Assembly: GCA_963921795.1 (NCBI GenBank)
Contig: OY997641.1
Location: forward strand, 27,524,035 to 27,588,034
Direction of reading: 5' to 3'
From: Nannobrachium achirus
Lineage: Eukaryota; Chordata; Actinopteri; Myctophiformes; Myctophidae
DNA length: 64,000 nucleotides
Position 1 is the stretch's first letter. Every line of letters begins with the position of its first letter. Under the pieces are notes generated by a model that did no database searches, was not told the origin of the DNA, and saw nothing but the letters and a program-made list of their open reading frames with translations. The translations under genes and the position numbers were made by a program. Below are positions 59,403 to 64,000 of this stretch, in pieces.

Positions 59403-61750
59403 CGTGTGCAGTGTGCACGCACAAACAAACACATGCTGCATGCGTGCTTGCCAGGGAGGGACCACTTTTACATTGGCCCAAATCTCACCTAATAGCCTAC
59501 TCTTCAGTTACAGAATGTTTATTGCGACCGTCAGGTCGCAAGTTACTATGAAAAGCTCCACCGGCTGTCTGTATGTCCGTCCATCCGTCCGTCAGTCCGT
59601 ACGTCCGTCACATCACATCACGTCACGTCACGTCACGCCACACTTTTGCCCAACTATCCGCCACCGTTGGCCCTATCGATGCCAAACTTTGCACACACAC
59701 TCCTTGGATGGCAAATCACATTTTTGGACACTGCTTCTACAGATTTTGGCCTAAAATCACGCAACGCGGTACACAGTATCTCTAAAGCATGTCATCAACA
59801 TGGATCCGTCCCATTTCCCATATTCCCTCCTGATTGGCTATGATTGCCTTCTAAAGTTTATGTATGCAACGTGGCGGTCGCTTATCTCCCGATTAGGGAG
59901 TCTTACTGGTATCAATCCAATTGTTGAAAAAGAATTACACAAACACACCAACGTACATCTATGTAAGCAAAACACTTCTTTTCAAAACTGGATACAGCCT
60001 TGTGCCCACAGGGTGCCCAAAGGGTGCTCACATGTTTTACTTAAGTAAAAGTATCAATACTGCAATGTATAAATCTCTTTTACAAGTAAAAGTCCGGAAT
60101 TCTAAATGTACTTGAGTAAAAGTACAAAGGTATTGGCATCAAAATGCACTTAAAGTACCAAAAGTAGGAAGAATGTCCCATTTCAAAGTTTCCAAATGTA
60201 CACAGTAAAATACCCTAGTATCCATATTCAGAGAACTCATTTAGAAGCCCGATCTAAAGCTATTTCAGTCGCAAAAAACTTTCTCTTTGGGTCTGGGAAC
60301 ACAATCCGGAAAAAATCCTGTCTAAAGATGTGATTTATTATTGGAGTGGGCGGCGCGATGCGGCCGTTAGCGCGACTACGGCCCGTGTATGGCCGAGTGT
60401 TGGCCTGGACCATGGATGGACGTTTAGACCGGGGCTTCGTTGAGGCCTCCGATTAAATAATTCATTTTATTAAATATCCCGAACTAGTTCGGGATAGGCA
60501 CCCTGGAATACGTCGCGCCGCCGACAGTATATATTGAGGTTTTTTTGGGGGGCTCTAAACTTTATTTTAAACCATTTTCAATGGAATAAATCGTCGGACC
60601 ATCTAGCGTCTCTCGTTGGCTAGCGCTGGACGAGCAAGGACCACCCACGTTGCTCCAAGCAGCTCGGGGTAAGTAAAATAGCAAATAAAATATTGTATTG
60701 GATTGAAATAAAGCCAAACTTGTTCGGGATAGGCACTTATAGGGTTACGAGAAAAATAGCAGATCTACAAGCTCACAACGCCTCGCAGCACAGGTTTATT
60801 AAGTATTGACAGAGGTTAAACTATAGTATATGGAATCTATGAGAAGATTGTGAGGGTCCCTGCTTCATCTCTCTCTCAACTAAGGGGTCATTGGCCTAAA
60901 AACTTTGAAGACCCCTGGTATAGGGATGAAGTGGGTAATGTGTGTTTTGTGATAATAATCCAAATGTAAAATAATTGTAGCAGAGTAAAAGTACAATATT
61001 TGTCTCTTAGATATAGTGAAGTAGAACTAAAAGTACTGGAGATTAAAAAGTAAAGTAAAAATACCTTGAAATTGTACTTAAGTACAGTACTTGTGGCAAA
61101 TGTATTAATTACTTTGCACCACAACTCTTCAAGCAGGCAACTGGGAGCACAGAGATGGGGTAATCTCCCTCAAATAATTTTGAATGGGGTCCGATTAAGG
61201 AGGTGACAACAACGCCTAATCCCGTATTAGTATGTCAGGTTTAGACTAAGCCAGGCGGACAGCTGCTGCAACACACACAACTACACAGCATGGGTGTATC
61301 AATTACAGCAGCTAAGGCCTGTTCATGCTGTCTGCTGATGTCATCCCTATCTGTCTGCACTTAAATACTACAGAGTCATTTTTATTACACAACCATGACT
61401 CGCCACAATTCAGTCAGACATAATGAACCACATAAAGCGGAAAATGTACTTTGAAAATGAAAACTGTTTCAATTTGGCCACCCTTCCTACTGTGTGTGAA
61501 CTGAGCAAAGAGCCCTTTATAGATATCTCTCATTATATAGATGATTGTATGCTATGTTCTGAGTACTGACGGCAATTAAAGACCATGTACGAAATCTTGC
61601 CTGGCAGGCTGCTAATTACATAATGAAGACTGCTTCAACAGTGGACATGGCCATCTCCATTTCAATAAGACTACTAGCCTGCAACTCAGCTTACATCCGC
61701 AGCATTGATCCAGGAGTAGATTAATAAATGTCAGGGTTTTAGAGTAGCTG

Positions 61751-61752
<2 letters not shown>
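59403..61752. other. 5' intron sequence with decayed repeats
   Basis: Holds the copy of the 2,590 repeat (59,745-59,910), pieces of the acttaagtaaaagtatcaat MITE, and a CpG-rich block (60,340-60,560) sharing gaactagttcgg and gataggcac with 35,440-35,500. No SPAG9 N-terminal exon is visible. Confidence 0.5.

Positions 61753-61785
<33 letters not shown>
61753..61785. repeat. (CA)n microsatellite
   Basis: Short CA run; the next MITE is inserted at its end. Confidence 0.93.
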
Positions 61786-61788
<3 letters not shown>

Positions 61789-62198
61789 GGATGGGACGAT
61801 AAGCGATATTATCGTTTATCGTGATAAAAAACACTCACGATAATCGTATCGTGGAGATCTAATTTATCGTGATATCGTCCTCCGTCAAGCACTGGGATCA
61901 ATTCACCTTTTATTTGCCGAGCCGCATATCCGGTATCATCTGGTAAAAGGTACTTATAACATACGTACTTGATAGTCATTTTTTTCACTCTCTATCAAAT
62001 GTCTTTGCCAAAAAATAGCCGATCTGCAAGCTCACAACGCATCGCAATGCGACGCGTTGTGAGCTTGCAGATCGTCTATTTTTTGGCAAATGTTCCACCC
62101 TAGGATAATGGGTTTTGATTATCGCGATAATATCGTAAATCGCAATTTATTTTGTCCCAAAAATCGTGACATGAAATTTTCATATTGTCTCATCCCTA
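61786..62198. mobile_element. TAGGGATGGGACGAT-type MITE, fourth copy
   Basis: Ends TAAGGATGGGACGAT and ttgtctcatcccta, 413 bp, flanks ACACACAC/ACGCACAC. A full hairpin lies at about 62,013-62,085. Confidence 0.85.
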
Positions 62199-62599
62199 AC
62201 GCACACATACACACATACATCTATCTATAAATGCGAGAAGTCTCTGCGTGTGTGTTTGTAATCCGCGTATCTCGAGAACCGTTCGTCCCACCGGCTTCAG
62301 ATTCGGCACGCGCGCTCCCCGCCGCAGCACGGAGTGCAGTGCCGGGCCTCGACCCGACCCGACGCGCGGTTTTCTTTTCCGAAACCGGCGCGAAACGTTC
62401 GGAATCTCCTTATGCGGAGCTGATTGTTGACATCAGGCTGTTCCGGAGGAAATCGGCGCAAGCGCTGAGTCATTGTGACATCACTTCATAAAAGGCTCTG
62501 ACATCACGTACGCCACATGAGTCAACACAAAATCTCTGTGAATGTGTATGTATGTATGTAATCCGCGTATCTCGAGAACCCTTCTTCCCACCGGCACGC

Positions 62600-64000
62600 G
62601 CGTTCTCCAGATATGGGCATAAAGTCTGACATCAGAGTTTTCTGCAACCGGTACTGTGTGTGCAGAGATCTTCATATATGGGCATAAGTGGACAAAGACA
62701 AACAGATGGTCAAAACGGGTCCTATGACAGGTATATTGGGGTTTGCATTAAAGGGTGGGGCATTCATGGGGTTTGCATTAAAGGGTGGGGCATTCATTCC
62801 CTATTTCAAATTCGGCACGTGCGTTCCCCACCGCAGCAGGTAGTGCAGTGCTCGGCCTCGACCCGACCCGACCCGATACACGATTCTCTGGAACCAGCAC
62901 GAAAGGTTCGGATTCTGATGTCTGACATCAGGATTTTCCGGAACTGGCACTGTGTCTGCATAGATCTCCATATATGGGCATAAAATGGATGCAGACAGAC
63001 AAATACAGATATCTCCATATATGGGCATAAATGGACACAGGCAAACAGATGGTCAAAGATCTCCATATATGGGCATAAAGTGGACGCAGACAGACAGATA
63101 CAGATATCTCCATATATGGGCATAAATGGACACAGGCAAACAGATGGTCAAAACGGGTCCTATGACAACAGGTATAATGGGGTTTGCATTAAGTTTGTCT
63201 CCTCCTCCATCTGTTTGTCTGTGTCCATGGGGTTTGCATTAAAGGGTGGGGCATTCATTCCCTATTTCAAATTCGGCACGTGCGTTCCCCACCGCAGCAG
63301 GTAGTGCAGTGCTCGGCCTCGACCCGACCCGACCCGATACACGATTTTCTGGAACCAGCACGAAAGGTTCGGATTCTGATGTCTGACATCAGGATTTTCC
63401 GGAACTGGCACTGTGTCTGCATAGATCTCCATATATGGGCATAAAATGGATGCAGACAGACAAATACAGATATCTCCATATATGGGCATAAATGGACACA
63501 GGCAAACAGATGGTCAAAGATCTCCATATATGGGCATAAAGTGGACGCAGACAGACAGATACAGATATCTCCATATATGGGCATAAATGGACACAGGCAA
63601 ACAGATGGTCAAAACGGGTCCTATGACAACAGGTATAATGGGGTTTGCATTAAGTTTGTCTCCTCCTCCATCTGTTTGTCTGTGTCCCTTTATTCCCATT
63701 ATGGAGATCTCTGTATCTGTCTGTGCCTCCGACTGTGTTGCAGACACAGTGCCGGTTCCCCCTTTAATGCAAACCCCATTATACCTGTTGTCATAGGACC
63801 CGTTTTGACCATCTGTTTGAAAAAGCGACAGAAATCTCATATATGGGCATAAAATGGACGCAGATAAACAGATATCTCCATATATGGCATATATGGGCAT
63901 ACAATGGATGCAGAATCACAAAGATCTCCATATACGGGCATAAAAGGGACACAGACAGACAGATACAGAGATCTCCATATATGGGCATAAAATGGACGCA
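62600..64000. repeat. CCATATATGG-rich array with 461-bp tandem duplication
   Basis: Copies 62,765-63,225 and 63,226-63,686 differ at about one base. Each holds four agatctccatatatgggcat units separated by CAGACAGACAGATACAG-like spacers. Further units continue to the window end. Open frames here are repeat-derived. Confidence 0.85.

Noticed and set aside
62231..62491. 86-codon frame with MREVSACVFVIRVSREPFVP
   Set aside because: It lies in the repeat that precedes the CCATATATGG array, and similar sequence (aatccgcgtatctcgagaac) recurs at 62,560.
59253..64000. SPAG9 N-terminal exons (RH1, first coiled coil)
   Set aside because: Searched by eye on the minus strand for ELLRDDNEQL- and REFERLIG-like frames; none found, so they lie outside the window.

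Overview
The window is vertebrate, almost certainly ray-finned fish, nuclear DNA. It has small exons with GT-AG introns, very long CA/GA microsatellites, dense short inverted-repeat elements with 8-bp target-site duplications, fish-type LINE 3' tails, and a tyrosine-recombinase retrotransposon of the Ngaro type. No rRNA, tRNA gene, CRISPR array or bacterial operon was seen. I cannot name the species.

One host gene dominates. Twenty-seven coding exons on the minus strand, from 58,855 down to a stop codon at 13,245, join in phase into 1,122 codons plus a stop. They match SPAG9/JIP4, the JNK-interacting scaffold and motor adaptor. The N-terminal exons (start codon, RH1 domain, first coiled coil) lie beyond 64,000. 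The exons follow the family's domain order: end of coiled coil 1, JNK-binding D-motif, acidic linkers, leucine zipper, RH2 domain, a linker with TEH-VFTDPLG, then the WD40-like propeller and the short C-terminal tail. The residues favour JIP4 over JIP3. A 15-nt in-phase microexon candidate sits in the large intron 6.

Layout on the plus strand: 1-13.2 kb is downstream intergenic or 3'UTR sequence full of decayed repeats and MITEs. The SPAG9 3' half occupies 13.2-36.3 kb. Intron 6 (about 36.3-46.4 kb) holds a 4.9-kb Ngaro-like element with an intact gag and a 3.45-kb foldback-like element with 1-kb inverted arms. The SPAG9 middle, at 46.4-58.9 kb, has a 1.54-kb tandem duplication and a 28-bp minisatellite in its introns. 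From 58.9 to 64 kb is 5' intron sequence, ending in a repeat array rich in CCATATATGG.

The most unusual signal is how closely mobile elements abut coding exons. In one case an 8-bp target-site duplication copied the 3' splice site, so a 376-bp MITE became intron sequence. In another the terminal A of a MITE supplies half of the acceptor AG. Several other exons have MITE ends within 10-30 nt of a splice site, and two exons have small tandem duplications across a splice junction. A short hairpin with constant arms (AATAGCNGATCTACAAGC) recurs at about 24 loci inside several otherwise different repeat families.

All boundaries come from reading the sequence by eye. Homology calls rest on remembered family features, not on a database search.
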